DNA of 64,000 nt from Methyloprofundus sp. (GCA_012960135.1 DUBW01000059.1:1-64000), one strand, 5' to 3'. Numbered from the stretch's first letter, positions 49,134-59,966 are shown. A program made the numbers and translations. Notes: generated from the letters alone by a model not told the origin.

Positions 49134-49307
49134 CTTGCTAGTGCAATACCCAGTAAGTAATACCAATAATTTAGCGAGGCTTGATTTTCGAAGCAAAAAA
49201 ATGATCTTAGTTCTAGCTGTGACATGGCTAGCCCATTTTAACGAAGCTAAGCGTTGCACTGTTAGTAACACATACAGGATGCTGAACTAGGTGAATTAAC
49301 TCCATTC

Positions 49308-50597
49308 GTGCAATCACAAAACACTCTCCTAAAACAAGACTCTCATCATGTATGGCATCCTTACAGTGCCATACATGCCGATACGCCAATTTACCCGGTT
49401 AAATCAGCACAAGGCGTAAATATTACACTCATGGATGGCCGAGTATTAATCGACGGCATGTCATCCTGGTGGAGTGCCATACATGGCTATAATCATCCGG
49501 TTTTGAACCAGGCCATCAGCGCACAGCTACAGGATATGGCACATATCATGTTCGGTGGTTTAACCCATCAGCCAGCGGTTGATTTGGCATTACAATTAGT
49601 AAAGATTACCCCCAAGCCACTGCAAACCGTATTCTTTTCAGATTCAGGTTCAGTTTCAGTAGAAGTTGCCATGAAAATGGCAATTCAATACTGGCACGCT
49701 AAAAACCAGGCTAATAAACAAAAACTACTCACTATCCGTTATGGCTATCATGGCGATACTTTCGCCGCCATGTCGGTGAGCGATCCAGTTAACGGGATGC
49801 ATAGCCTATTTAGCAATACCTTGATTAAGCAACTCTTTGCGGAAGCGCCTAACTGTACATTTGACCAGTCTTGTGCGGCTGAAGATATTGCTCCCCTGGA
49901 AAATCAGCTAAAAGAACATCATGCCCAGATTGCAGCCATTATTCTGGAACCTATCGTCCAGGGTGCGGGTGGCATGCGCTTTTACTCGCCAGAATATCTA
50001 CGTCAGGTGCGTGAATTATGTGACCAATACGATGTGCTGCTCATTCTGGATGAAATCGCCACCGGCTTTGGCCGTACCGGCAAGCTCTTTGCCTGTGAGC
50101 ATGCAAATATAGCCCCGGACATACTCTGCCTAGGTAAATCCTTAACCGGCGGCTATATGACTCTGGCAGCTACGCTGGCAACCCGAGAAATTGCGGATAC
50201 CATCCGCGATGGTAAGCCTGGTTTATTTATGCATGGGCCTACCTTTATGGCCAACCCGCTAGCTTGTGCTACTGCATTAGCTAGCTTAAAGCTGTTACTG
50301 GATTCTCCCTGGCAGGAGACAGTCAACAATATACAACAAAGCTTAACGACAGGTCTGCAAGCCTGTCAGCAATACGAACATGTGAAGGACGTGCGTGTTC
50401 TGGGTGCGATTGGTGTGATTGAACTGCATCAGGCTATAGACTTAAAGACCTTGCAGCCTAAATTTGTAGATGCTGGAGTTTGGGTCAGGCCGTTTAACAA
50501 ACTGATCTATCTAATGCCACCTTTCATTATCTCAGATGAACAGCTTAATAAGCTGATTAAAGCCGTATGTAAAGTTGTTGCAGAGATTGAGTATTAA
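49308..50597 (+). CDS. bioA: Adenosylmethionine-8-amino-7-oxononanoate aminotransferase
   Basis: Biotin synthesis step that makes 7,8-diaminononanoate using SAM as amino donor. 429 residues, starting at GTG 49308. Motifs: HVWHPYSAI, GMSSWWSAIHGYNHP, the PLP-phosphate loop FSDSGSVSVEVAMKM, LILDEIATGFGRTGKLFA, and the Schiff-base lysine in CLGKSLTGGYMTLAAT. The SSWW motif distinguishes BioA from other class III transaminases. No other bio genes are nearby. Confidence 0.94.
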   Translation: MQSQNTLLKQDSHHVWHPYSAIHADTPIYPVKSAQGVNITLMDGRVLIDGMSSWWSAIHGYNHPVLNQAISAQLQDMAHIMFGGLTHQPAVDLALQLVKITPKPLQTVFFSDSGSVSVEVAMKMAIQYWHAKNQANKQKLLTIRYGYHGDTFAAMSVSDPVNGMHSLFSNTLIKQLFAEAPNCTFDQSCAAEDIAPLENQLKEHHAQIAAIILEPIVQGAGGMRFYSPEYLRQVRELCDQYDVLLILDEIATGFGRTGKLFACEHANIAPDILCLGKSLTGGYMTLAATLATREIADTIRDGKPGLFMHGPTFMANPLACATALASLKLLLDSPWQETVNNIQQSLTTGLQACQQYEHVKDVRVLGAIGVIELHQAIDLKTLQPKFVDAGVWVRPFNKLIYLMPPFIISDEQLNKLIKAVCKVVAEIEY

Positions 50598-50621
50598 GCG
50601 TTCACATAGCCTTTATATCTA

Positions 50622-50672
50622 ACCACGAAGAAAGTTTTTCTCTCCTTTCGTGTTCGTCGTGCCTTTCGTGGT
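50622..50672. repeat. CACGAAG-type inverted repeat between convergent genes
   Basis: ACCACGAA (50622-50629) is mirrored by TTCGTGGT (50665-50672), with further CGTGTTCGTCGTG in the loop and AATTGTTTTTT following. It probably ends bioA transcription and resembles short CACGAAGA repeats common in environmental bacteria. Confidence 0.5.
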
Positions 50673-50706
50673 AATTGTTTTTTCTGATATAGGGCCAATA
50701 CGCAAA

Positions 50707-51105
50707 TCAATTATCGACCTGAACCTTAATAACGTTGGCTTCTTTTAATCGCCACATAAAAACCAGCAAAATACAGCACAGAGCTAACAAGCCCAGCTGC
50801 AATTGCAACCGACCCTGCAATATCCCTATCGAAACAGCAAACGTAAGCACAATCATCAACATGGCTTTGATCTTGGATCGACGCGTAATGCTACGATTTG
50901 TCTCCCATTGCTGCAAAGCAGCACCGAACCAGCGATTATTCAGCAGCATTTGATGAAAGCGCGGTGAACTATTGGCAAAACAGGCGAGAGCTAGCAATAA
51001 AAACGGAATAGTCGGCAGGATAGGCAGCACGGCACCTATTATGCCTAAAGCAACACATAACAGGCCAAAAAGCGTTAACAGGTATTCTTTGATACGTTTG
51101 CTCAT
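50707..51105 (-). CDS. DUF454 (YbaN-like) inner membrane protein
   Basis: 132 residues from the ATG at 51105. The N-terminal FGLLCVALGIIGAVLPILP and FLLLALACFANSSPRFHQ are the DUF454 signature; NNRWFGAALQQWETNRSI follows, then two more hydrophobic stretches (MLMIVLTFAVSIGIL, LLALCCILLVFMW). About four membrane segments. Function of the family is unknown. It is convergent with bioA. Confidence 0.85.
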   Translation of the reverse strand: MSKRIKEYLLTLFGLLCVALGIIGAVLPILPTIPFLLLALACFANSSPRFHQMLLNNRWFGAALQQWETNRSITRRSKIKAMLMIVLTFAVSIGILQGRLQLQLGLLALCCILLVFMWRLKEANVIKVQVDN

Positions 51106-51136
51106 GGTTAGTCTGCTTATATTGGAAAACAATGTT

Positions 51137-51196
51137 GGTAGAGCGTGGCTTTAGCCCGCAGGTTTCGTATAAAGCGGGCTAAAGCCAAGCTCTACA
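51137..51196. repeat. Complete REP-like palindromic element
   Basis: GGTAGAGCGTGGCTTTAGCC plus CGC (51137-51159) and GCGGGCTAAAGCCAAGCTCT plus ACA (51174-51196) are nearly perfect reverse complements with a 14-base loop. This is the best copy in the window. It lies directly beside the acyl-CoA ligase remnant. Confidence 0.75.
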
Positions 51197-51204
51197 AGTA
51201 AGTA

Positions 51205-51590
51205 TTAACCTACGTGATCACGTAAAACTCGCCTTAAAATTTTACCAGAAGGCGAGTTGAGAATTTTATTAATAAACTCAATTTCCTGGGTCCGCTTATA
51301 AGCAGCAACTTGATGTGCAACCCAGTTTATTAGTTCATCTGCTGACATTTTCTATTTTAACACCACAAACGCCTTAGACACTTCACCCTGCATTTTATCA
51401 GCCTTAGGTGTTACGTTTCGATTTATATCAGCGGCATCGGCAGAATGCGTTAATAACAACGCTTCAAGTTCAGCAGAAGCAACCTGATAGATTTAGCATT
51501 TAATCAGTTCTTTCGAACGGTCTACTATATAAAAATAATCCGTCTTCATCAACACGGGTAATATTACCGCTATGTAGTCAAGCCTCTGAA
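51205..51590 (-). pseudogene. Acyl-CoA ligase (4-coumarate-CoA ligase-like) C-terminal remnant
   Basis: Reading with frame changes gives LHSGNITRVDEDGLFLY, then IVDRSKELIK, then QVASAELEALLLTHSADA, PKADKMQGEVSKAFVVLK, and finally MSADELINWVAHQVAAYKRT ending PSGKILRRVLRDHVG. This is the last third of an AMP-binding acyl-CoA ligase, with the catalytic Lys motif SGKILRR. Stops, a frameshift and loss of the front two thirds make it inactive. Its left end is next to the REP element; its right end is the join with the P-type ATPase remnant. Confidence 0.82.
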
Positions 51591-52613
51591 TTAATTGCTC
51601 CCTTTGTCGATGCTAATGATGCGCTCATTTTTACCTTTTATGAGAGTTGCATTTTGCGGCTGCATATTCACTAGTTCTTCAACATCATGAATCATTTTGC
51701 TCTTCGCCAGCTCTTCCAAATAACGTCCCAGTTGAACGAAACCGATAATTGCTGTCGCCGCTTCAAAATAAGTATGTCTTCGATTATCAAATAACGCAGG
51801 GATACTCACTAGATAAGCTGAACCTGCCCCTATTGCAACCAAAGTGTCCATATTCATGGTTCCCTATTTTACCTGGTTCCACGATTTTTTAAAGATTTCC
51901 GCACCGCCGCCCAAAAAGACCACCGGAAAGCTCAATAAGGCCTGGAGTATATGCAACCGCATACTATTTTTAAAAAGTAAGCCAGCCAGCATAATAGGAA
52001 CATCCAGCAACGCAGTCATCAACAAGCGCTTTTTGGTACTGAGCAGATGATTATGTCCATATTCCAGTAATAATTTACGCTCTGCCAGGGTATCAATTGA
52101 ATAAGCCTGATAACCATTATCCTGGACAATTTTAAATATTTCGTCTTTAGTTAAATAGCCACTGACATTCGCTATTTCGGAAATATAATTAATACTGACA
52201 TGCTGAGTATTAATATTTCTGGCGAGAACTATTTCTAAAAATAAGGCACAGGACGCGCAGCTCATGCCTCCTATTCCAAAGACTATATCCTGCTTAGGTC
52301 CTTCACGGTGATGTTGTATTGAAAATTTGCTGATACTGGCTTGCGGTTTATTTGCAAAATTCGCTAAAACAGTTTCCAGTAGTATGAGTAGATTTTCTTT
52401 AGGCAGTTGCTCATAATCAAAATAAATCGTCAGCGAATTAATTTGCCAGACACATTTCACTTCCTCAATTGCGGCTCTTTTTAATAGCAAAATCTGTAAA
52501 ATAGTCGCGCGTTCCTTATCCCTAAATAAACTAGGCGCAATCACTCTAATACGCTGTTGCAACTGATGTTTAATTTGAAATTGGCTAAATTCTTGAGTCT
52601 GAGATATATTCAT
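51591..52613 (-). pseudogene. Heavy-metal P1B-type ATPase, N-terminal half only
   Basis: The first frame (249 codons from 52613) has an N-terminal HMA-like region and a metal-binding GGMSCASCALFLE motif, then the first membrane helices (LLMTALLDVPIMLAGLLF). An in-frame TAG separates KSWNQVK from GTMNMDTLVAIGAGSAYL, the next conserved block. The second piece continues to EELAKSKMIHDVEELVNMQP and stops in the actuator domain. No DKTGT phosphorylation site and no ATP domain exist. It is fused to the acyl-CoA ligase remnant and cannot be functional. Confidence 0.85.
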
Positions 52614-52646
52614 TACTCGTATTAGTGTTTATCTAGCAGTGTAACG

Positions 52647-54358
52647 TTATTCTTCAAAATTTGCATAGGTTTGCATACCTCCGGAAAGGTTGCGCACCTG
52701 AAAGCCATGCTGCTGTATAATACGCGTAGCGTTATAAGCTCGCTGCCCGACACCACAAACCACCCAGATTTCACGCTCCTGTGATAATTCTTGCAAACGA
52801 TTGCGCAGGGAATCCAGCGGAATATTAACCGCATGTGGAATATGCTTACGCTCAAACTCAGCCACCGTGCGCACATCCACAATTTGCGCCTGAGAATAAG
52901 AATCATCCATAATAAAGGCTAGCATTTGATCAACCTCATTCTGCTCATCTGTGACTTGAGTATGCGTATCCAACAGGTTTTCCCACTTGGCCAGCGGGTG
53001 ATTGCCGCGTAAATGATTGGCAGCGATCATACCAGCCAGATTAACAGGGTCTTTGGTCGCACCAAATTGCGGCGCGTAACAAAGCTCTGCTTCTTCCAGA
53101 TCATAAACCGTGCCATTCATCTGGATAAATGCTGCAAGCACATCAATGCGTCTCGCCACACCCGATTCACCTAATGCCTGCGCACCAAGGACTCTGCCAT
53201 TACGCGAATCATAAAGCATTTTAATATGGATGGTCTTTGCCCCTGGATAATAGCCCACATAATTACAGGGGTGTAGGTACACTTTTTCATACTCAATACC
53301 GGGGCATTGCTGCAGCATTTTTTCATTAACCCCGGTTGTTGCCACAGTTAAACCAAAAAGACCGCATACTGTTGTCCCCTGAACTCCACGGTATGGCACT
53401 GATGGAATGGTCTTTAGCTTTTTCCTGACGATATCGGTTGCAGCCAGTCTTCCTTGCTTATTCGCAGGGCCTGCCAGGGGAAATAACTGCCATTGACCAG
53501 TGATCACATTCTTCACCTCCACGACATCACCCACCGCCCAGATATTCATTGATGCGAATCCCGCCATGCTGACCAATTTCCAGTCCTGCCTGCACAGCCA
53601 GCTCAGCTCTGGGTTTGACACCGGTAGACACCATGACCGCATCAACCTTTAATTGCTCTCCAGAGTCCAGAGAAACCAGTAAAGAATGATCCGGAATTTG
53701 ACTGATAGCGGTAGCCTTGCAGTTTAGTTTTATCTCTAAGCCATGTTGTTGCAGATGATCGGCAACATAAACGGCCATTTCCTTATCCAGACTTTGCATT
53801 ACCTGATCTGAAGATTGAATAACCGTCACCTCTACCGCTCTTTTTTTCAGGTTTTCAGCCAATTCCAGTCCCAGATAACCTGCGCCCATAAACGACTGCG
53901 CGCTGGATAGTTTCTAATTGCGCCTTAATCTGGCGACTGTCTGGAATAGTTCTTAAAACATGCACTCCGGGTAAATCCAGCCCTTTTATGTCCGGCCATA
54001 CTGATTTCGAACCTGTGGATAAAACCAGTGCATCATAATGTTCATCACGCTGCTTGCTGGTTTTTAAGTTACAAACGCTAATACGCTGTTGCTCTCTATC
54101 TATAGACAAAACCTCGGTATCTGTATGCACACGAATATTAAAGCGGTTTTCAAATAAAGCGGGGGTCGCAACCAGTAACTTCTCTTCTTCGACAATGACA
54201 TCCCCGATAAAATACGGCAAGCCGCAATTCGCAAAAGAAACATAAGATCCCATTTCAAAAATAACAATCTCACAATCTTCATTTAGCCTGCGTATTCTGG
54301 CGCCTCATGTTGCGCCTCCGGCTACCCCGCCTACAATTAAAATTCTCTTTTTTTCCAT
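52647..54358 (-). pseudogene. CoA-disulfide reductase-like flavoprotein with C-terminal rhodanese, broken
   Basis: Pieces of one protein lie in three frames. MEKKRILIVGGVAGGAT is followed by TGA at codon 18 (54305-54307), then GARIRRLNEDCEIVIFEM and SYVSFANCGLPYFIG with the active Cys. A one-base frameshift near 53888 leads to MGAGYLGLELAENL (NAD site). Another lesion near 53525 leads to NIWAVGDVVEVKN, then the dimer domain, and finally a rhodanese domain with VVCGVGQRAYNATR. One stop plus two frameshifts show decay. Intact relatives reduce CoA or polysulfide disulfides. Confidence 0.85.
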
Positions 54359-54641
54359 GCCAGCCGTCTGTCTTTATTGCGCTAATGTTGTACTAGGATA
54401 AAATTCTTAATTCACTTTGTTTCTGTTTTATTTTACAAACACGCTTATCTACAAACCCAATAAATAACTTAAAACTCCGCATAGCTTAGGATAAAGATAA
54501 GCGCGATAAAACCTTAGTTTTTTTATAAGAACAAAGAGCCAAAAAAAACACCGCTATCCTGCTTCATTCCTAGAGTTGAATGTTTACCTTTAGGCTTCTA
54601 CAATGCTAAAATAATCGTTTTTCACCACGCTATTAGATATC

Positions 54642-57600
54642 ATGCCAGTGGATACAACTCGCGCCCTATTAACTTCCGAAGCGTCACCAGTACGTTTACG
54701 AGAAATCCCTTATAACTACACGTCTTTTTCTGATCGTGAAATAGTCATCCGCCTACTGGGTGAGGATAATTGGCAGATTCTAAATTCGCTACGTGATGAG
54801 CGAGTCACTGGACGCTCTTCGCAAATGCTGTTTGAAGTACTCGGTGATATCTGGGCAGTACAACGCAACCCCTATCTCGAAGACGATTTGCTCGATAATC
54901 GCAAACGACGCAATTCCTTGCTCGAAGCACTGCGCCATCGCTTGTCACAAATGGAAAAACGCCATACCGAATATAAGGAAGAAGGGGCTGATCGCGCGAA
55001 ACGGGTGGCACAGTTGATTGCAGCAGCTCATCAAGCCATCAATACCTTTGCAGCGCATTTCAAAGATAGCGAAAAAATGCGCAAAAAATCCCTCGCATTA
55101 TTGTCTAAACATACCCGCAAAGACAATATCTGTTTCGATGGTTTTGCCCGTGTTTCACATGTCACCGACGCCACCGACTGGCGAGTTGAATACCCGTTTG
55201 TAGTGCTTTATCCACGTAATGAAAAAGAAGTCGGTCAGCTGGTTAGAGATTGCATAAAACTCGGCCTGACGATTATTCCGCGTGGTGGTGGTACGGGGTA
55301 TACCGGGGGAGCCGTGCCTTTAACGCCTTTTTCCGCCGTTATTAATACTGAAAAACTGATGGATATTGGCCAGGTAGAGCATGAAAGTGCGCTCGCGGGC
55401 ATAGACCAGACTTATGCTACGGTTTATACCGGAGCAGGCGTTGTCACCCGTCGCGTTATGGATGTTGCCGATAATGCCGGACTGGTATTCGCTTGTGACC
55501 CAACCTCTGCGGATGCTTCTTGCATAGGCGGAAATGTAGCGATGAATGCCGGTGGTAAAAAAGCCGTGTTATGGGGAACAGCGCTAGACAATCTGGTGTC
55601 CTGGCGTATGGTTACGCCGGATGGAAACTGGCTTGAGGTTGAGCGTTTGCAACATAATCTGGGCAAGATTCATGACCAGGATCAAGTCAGCTTTAATCTC
55701 AAGCGTTTCGATGCCAGTGGTAAAAACCTGCTTTCCGAAGAACCGCTGGTTATTCCGGGCAGCCACTTCCGCAAGGGTGAGCTTGGTAAAGACGTTACCG
55801 ATAAATTTCTGGGCGGCTTGCCAGGCATTCAAAAAGAAGGCTGCGACGGTATCATTACCTCTGCACGCTGGATATTGCACAAAATGCCGGCACATACGCG
55901 CACCATATGCCTGGAATTTTATGGGCAAGTCAGAGAGGCAGTACCTGCGATCGTCGAGATTCGTGATTATCTCAACGCCTTACCCAAAAAAGGTGAGTTA
56001 CGTGTGATGCTGGCGGGACTTGAACACCTTGATGACCGTTATGTTAAAGCCGTCGGCTATGCTAGTAAAGCCAAACATCTGGGCCGGCCAAAAATGGTCT
56101 TGATTGGCGATATTGTCGGCGATAATGAAAATCAAGTCGCACGAGCCGTTTCTGAAGTGGTACGCCTGTGTAATGCTCGGGGTGCAGAAGGTTTTATCGC
56201 TGTCAGCCCGGAAGCACGCAAGACTTTCTGGCTGGACCGCTCACGTACCGCTGCTATCGCCAAGCACACTAATGCCTTCAAAATTAATGAAGATGTGGTC
56301 ATTCCGTTGCCGCGCATGGGTGATTATTGTGATGGTATCGAGCGCATCAATATCGAATTATCAACGCGCAATAAAATTCGCCTATGTACAGCATTAAGTG
56401 AGTTTCTAAAAGGCGAACTACCCTTACGCAATTATGAAGATGATACAAATAAAGCCGAGCTAATTGGTGATCGCCGTGAACTGGCACTCAATGAAGTTGA
56501 AAAAGTCCGTACCCGTTGGCAGTGGCTGTATGACAATCTAGATTCCCCACTTACTCAGGCAGAAAATGAGTTTGCTCAACTGGGTATTAATGCCGGTGAA
56601 TTGACCAATCGTGCAGAACAGCCGACGGTATTTCATCGACTTCAGGATCATTCGATTCAGGTTTCCTGGAAGCAGGAATTATTACTGAATTTTAAAGAGA
56701 TCTTCGAGGGTGATAATTTCAAGCTGATTATCGAGCGCATTGAGATGACCCATAAAGATATCTTGCGCGGTCGGGTATTTGTCGCATTACATATGCATGC
56801 AGGTGATGGTAATGTGCATACTAATTTGCCGGTAAATTCCGATCATTACCAGATGTTACAGGAGGCTAACGAGTCAGTCGCACGTATTATGGTGCTTGCT
56901 CGGTCTCTCGGTGGGGTTATCTCCGGCGAGCACGGCATCGGCATTACCAAATATGAGTTTCTTGAGGAACATGAGCTAGCTGATTTTCATGACTATAAGC
57001 AACGTGTAGATCCGGAAGGCCGGTTTAATCGTGGTAAGTTAATGCCCGGAGCTGATTTACGAGCAGCTTATACCACCTCGTTTAGCTTAATGGGTTATGA
57101 ATCACTGATTATGCAGCAGAGCGAAATCGGTGCTATCTCGGATTCCATTAAAGATTGCCTACGCTGCGGAAAATGTAAACCAGTGTGTGCTACACATGTG
57201 CCGCGCGCCAACTTATTATATTCACCGCGCAATAAAATTCTGGCGACATCCCTACTGATTGAAGCATTTTTATACGAAGAGCAAACCCGTCGTGGTATTT
57301 CCATTACCCACTGGAACGAGTTTGAAGATGTTGCCGACCATTGCACCGTCTGTCATAAATGCGAAAGTCCCTGCCCGGTTGATATAGATTTTGGCGACGT
57401 GTCGATGAATATGCGTAATCTATTACACAAGATGGGCAAGCAAAGCTTTAACCCAGTTAAAAAGGCTGCTATTGCGTTCTTATCGACCGGACATCCAAAT
57501 ACCGTTAAATTAATGCGTAAAGTATTAATTGAATGGGCCTATAAAGGCCAGCGCATTGGTAATTTCTTTATCAAACCCTGGGGCAAAGCCCAGCTTAAAC

Positions 57601-58559
57601 AACCGCCCTCTTCGATTGGAAAACCCAATATGCAGGAATATGTAGTGCATTTTACCAACCGCAAAATGCCGGGTAAATTGCCCACTAAAACTGCAAGGGC
57701 TTTGTTAGGTATAGAAAGCAATGATATTGTGCCAATTATTCGTGACCCACAAAAAACCCGCACCAATTCCGAAGCTGTATTTTATTTTCCGGGTTGTGGT
57801 TCCGAGCGTTTATTCTCTCAAGTCGGTCTGGCAACTCAAGCCATGTTATATGAAGTGGGTGTACAGACCGTACTTCCTCCTGGCTATTTATGTTGCGGTT
57901 ACCCCCAACGTGCTGCAGGTGAATTCGACAAAGCAGATCAAATTACCACCGATAATCGCATTTTGTTCCATCGTGTTGCCAATACTTTAAATTATCTGGA
58001 TATTAAAACCGTCGTCGTCAGTTGTGGTACTTGTCTGGATCAGTTAGAAGACTACGAATTTGACAAGATTTTTCCAGGTTGCCGAATGATCGATATACAT
58101 GAATACCTACTGGAAAAAGATGTCAAACTCGAAGGTCTGAACGGCACCCAGTATATGTACCATGACCCTTGTCATACACCGCTTAAACAACAAGACCCCA
58201 TGAAAACAGTCAACGCACTGATGGGTACCGACGTACATAAGTCCGATCGTTGTTGTGGTGAATCAGGTACTTTAGCTGTTGGGCGGCCAGACATTTCGAC
58301 TCAGGTACGCCACCGTAAAGCCGAGGAGTTAGACAATGACAAGGCCCAGATGCGTGCGGAAGGCAAAGAAGGCCCGATTAAAATGCTGACTTCATGCCCC
58401 TCTTGCATGCAAGGCTTACAACGCTTCGACGATGGAGATCAGCAACTGGATACAGATTATATCGTGGTCGAAATTGCCAAGAATATCCTGGGCGATGACT
58501 GGATGCAATCTTACATCAAACAGGCATCTAAAGGTGGTATAGAGCGGGTATTGGTATAA
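54642..58559 (+). CDS. DUF3683-GlcD-GlcF fusion FAD/Fe-S oxidoreductase
   Basis: 1305 residues. Residues 1-150 match DUF3683 ([39 protein letters not shown]). Next is an FAD-binding type 4 (PCMH) domain, [16 protein letters not shown] and [20 protein letters not shown], and a GlcD-type C-terminal oxidase domain ending [14 protein letters not shown] and [11 protein letters not shown]. Then two 4Fe-4S motifs, [16 protein letters not shown] and [14 protein letters not shown]. Two CCG domains follow ([12 protein letters not shown] and [14 protein letters not shown]). This architecture joins glycolate or D-lactate oxidase subunits D and F in one chain. Substrate is unproven; electrons probably go to quinone. 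It is a single-gene unit. Confidence 0.88.
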   Translation: MPVDTTRALLTSEASPVRLREIPYNYTSFSDREIVIRLLGEDNWQILNSLRDERVTGRSSQMLFEVLGDIWAVQRNPYLEDDLLDNRKRRNSLLEALRHRLSQMEKRHTEYKEEGADRAKRVAQLIAAAHQAINTFAAHFKDSEKMRKKSLALLSKHTRKDNICFDGFARVSHVTDATDWRVEYPFVVLYPRNEKEVGQLVRDCIKLGLTIIPRGGGTGYTGGAVPLTPFSAVINTEKLMDIGQVEHESALAGIDQTYATVYTGAGVVTRRVMDVADNAGLVFACDPTSADASCIGGNVAMNAGGKKAVLWGTALDNLVSWRMVTPDGNWLEVERLQHNLGKIHDQDQVSFNLKRFDASGKNLLSEEPLVIPGSHFRKGELGKDVTDKFLGGLPGIQKEGCDGIITSARWILHKMPAHTRTICLEFYGQVREAVPAIVEIRDYLNALPKKGELRVMLAGLEHLDDRYVKAVGYASKAKHLGRPKMVLIGDIVGDNENQVARAVSEVVRLCNARGAEGFIAVSPEARKTFWLDRSRTAAIAKHTNAFKINEDVVIPLPRMGDYCDGIERINIELSTRNKIRLCTALSEFLKGELPLRNYEDDTNKAELIGDRRELALNEVEKVRTRWQWLYDNLDSPLTQAENEFAQLGINAGELTNRAEQPTVFHRLQDHSIQVSWKQELLLNFKEIFEGDNFKLIIERIEMTHKDILRGRVFVALHMHAGDGNVHTNLPVNSDHYQMLQEANESVARIMVLARSLGGVISGEHGIGITKYEFLEEHELADFHDYKQRVDPEGRFNRGKLMPGADLRAAYTTSFSLMGYESLIMQQSEIGAISDSIKDCLRCGKCKPVCATHVPRANLLYSPRNKILATSLLIEAFLYEEQTRRGISITHWNEFEDVADHCTVCHKCESPCPVDIDFGDVSMNMRNLLHKMGKQSFNPVKKAAIAFLSTGHPNTVKLMRKVLIEWAYKGQRIGNFFIKPWGKAQLKQPPSSIGKPNMQEYVVHFTNRKMPGKLPTKTARALLGIESNDIVPIIRDPQKTRTNSEAVFYFPGCGSERLFSQVGLATQAMLYEVGVQTVLPPGYLCCGYPQRAAGEFDKADQITTDNRILFHRVANTLNYLDIKTVVVSCGTCLDQLEDYEFDKIFPGCRMIDIHEYLLEKDVKLEGLNGTQYMYHDPCHTPLKQQDPMKTVNALMGTDVHKSDRCCGESGTLAVGRPDISTQVRHRKAEELDNDKAQMRAEGKEGPIKMLTSCPSCMQGLQRFDDGDQQLDTDYIVVEIAKNILGDDWMQSYIKQASKGGIERVLV

Positions 58560-58614
58560 AAATCCAGCGCTAAACTGGCTTTAGGCGATTGTCTAAAAAG
58601 ACAAACCGGATTGC

Positions 58615-58705
58615 GCCGGACTTTTGTTCGTATTCAAGGCGCGATATCGGGCGCATAGCCAGCTATGTAACTGATATCGCAACGCAGAAGACGGGCAAAA
58701 AGACA
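58615..58705. repeat. Imperfect palindromic element after the fusion oxidoreductase
   Basis: A long imperfect inverted repeat of about 27 bases per arm: TTTTGTTCGTATTCAAGGCG on the left and the complement of CGCAACGCAGAAGACGGGCA on the right, with exact cores GCGATATC (58641-58648) and GATATCGC (58673-58680). The centre reads CATAGCCAGCTATG. No coding content. Similar elements occur in other environmental proteobacteria by my recollection; not verified. Confidence 0.5.
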
Positions 58706-58763
58706 AGCAAGGTGGTAAATTTTTTAAGAGTAATCAACTGAGACTTATACAGTCATTAAAAAT

Positions 58764-58790
58764 GAATAAGCTGACTAAATCAGCTTATTC
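58764..58790. terminator. Perfect 11-base stem-loop
   Basis: GAATAAGCTGA (58764-58774), loop CTAAA, then TCAGCTTATTC (58780-58790). It is 205 bases after the fusion oxidoreductase and probably marks its 3' end; no strong T-run. The rest of 58791-59099 shows no gene. Confidence 0.5.
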
Positions 58791-59099
58791 AAATAAACTG
58801 CGAGGGCACTGTTAAACCATTACTCGGGCTCAGTTCCGCTTATAAGTTCTTGAAGCTTCTAGACGGGGCGGTGTTTACGTTAACAAGTGACTGTCTATGT
58901 CAGCTAAATTTTTTACTAAACTTGATTCTACTTGTTACAATATGCTCCCTTACACCAGCCATTCTGTTTGATTTATAATAAGTTGGTGTTGTTTTTCTTA
59001 TGTTCCAACATCGCTGTTATACGGAAATAGTTATTACGACGGATAGCTGCATCATGATCATACTACGCAGTTAGTACCGTCGTATTTAAGGATAAATCA

Positions 59100-59633
59100 A
59101 TGTTCCCCGAATCTTTTTTTCATAGGCAAAACAACACACGCATTGAGCAGGTTGCCAATTTTATCAAAGCGGCTGCTTTTCGGCAATATGACAAAAAGGT
59201 CGAATCCGAACGGCAGATGCTATTCAGAGTGACACTAAAGTTTATCACTTTAATAGTGCTGATTTCGATATTCGACTCCTTACTTGACTTGTTCCTTGAG
59301 CTATTCGATCTGCTGATAAATCTGCTGCATTTGTTTATTGAAGCGATCGAATATATGCTGGAATTGCTGCTGGTATATATCTTACATACCAATACTCAAC
59401 AGAGCGAAACTATCATCGTCAATGCTGTGATTATTATTGCTCTGTTTCTTGCCTACCGATTGCTGCCTAACATTCCGCAGTTGTATATTCACAGTAAACG
59501 AAATTTTCGTGCTGTTTATTTACGCCATATAAAACGAGAGTCTTCTTGCTGGCGGACAATGTCATTGCGCTACAAAATTAAATGGTGCATTGCCCATAGC
59601 CTAGGTACGACCAGCTTTTTATTATTGATGTAA
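59100..59633 (+). CDS. Membrane protein of unknown function
   Basis: 177 residues. A soluble N-terminal stretch (FFHRQNNTRIEQVANFIK) is followed by three hydrophobic segments: LKFITLIVLISIFDSLLDLF, HLFIEAIEYMLELLLVYIL and VNAVIIIALFLAYRLLP. A basic C-terminus (LRHIKRESSCWRTMSLRYKI) ends with a short hydrophobic tail. I do not recognise the family. It lies ten bases upstream of a SulP STAS remnant, and may once have been cotranscribed with the transporter. Confidence 0.6.
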   Translation: MFPESFFHRQNNTRIEQVANFIKAAAFRQYDKKVESERQMLFRVTLKFITLIVLISIFDSLLDLFLELFDLLINLLHLFIEAIEYMLELLLVYILHTNTQQSETIIVNAVIIIALFLAYRLLPNIPQLYIHSKRNFRAVYLRHIKRESSCWRTMSLRYKIKWCIAHSLGTTSFLLLM

Positions 59634-59642
59634 TTTTGCCTG

Positions 59643-59966
59643 GTGCAAATCGATTCTCACTTTGACAAAATCCAGGGTAAAACCTTAGCCACTCTACAAC
59701 AAGATAAAGATCACCAGACTCTACTGTTGAATAAAGACGTATCTTTTCTAAATAAAGCCTTATTAAGAAGTTTATTACACAAGGTCGAGAAAAATTCGAC
59801 TCTGGTAATTGACGCATCGAAAGCGCAATTTATCGACCACGATATCCAGGAAACTCTGGTGAATTTTCTAAAAACCGCTGTGGATGATAATATCACGGTC
59901 AATATGTGCGGCTTTAGCGAAGAACAAATCTCGGATATGAATTCAGCGACTGTAGATCCTCATTAG
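59643..59966 (+). pseudogene. SulP-type anion transporter, C-terminal STAS remnant
   Basis: 107 codons from a GTG. The sequence QIDSHFDKIQGKTLATLQQD, DVSFLNKALLRSLLHKV and LVIDASKAQFIDHDIQETLV matches the end of SulP-family transporters: the last cytosolic segment plus the STAS domain. All transmembrane helices are missing. It directly follows another gene, so the front was probably deleted. A stand-alone STAS protein is a less likely alternative because the frame has no convincing ribosome site. Confidence 0.65.

Noticed and set aside
54300-54310. TGA inside the CoA-disulfide reductase-like gene as a selenocysteine codon
   Set aside because: Two separate frameshifts in the same gene point to decay; no selenocysteine genes or convincing SECIS structure were seen in the window.
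59643-59966. Independent small STAS (anti-sigma antagonist) gene
   Set aside because: The N-terminal QIDSHFDK segment belongs to the last part of SulP transporters, not to stand-alone STAS proteins; remnant preferred.
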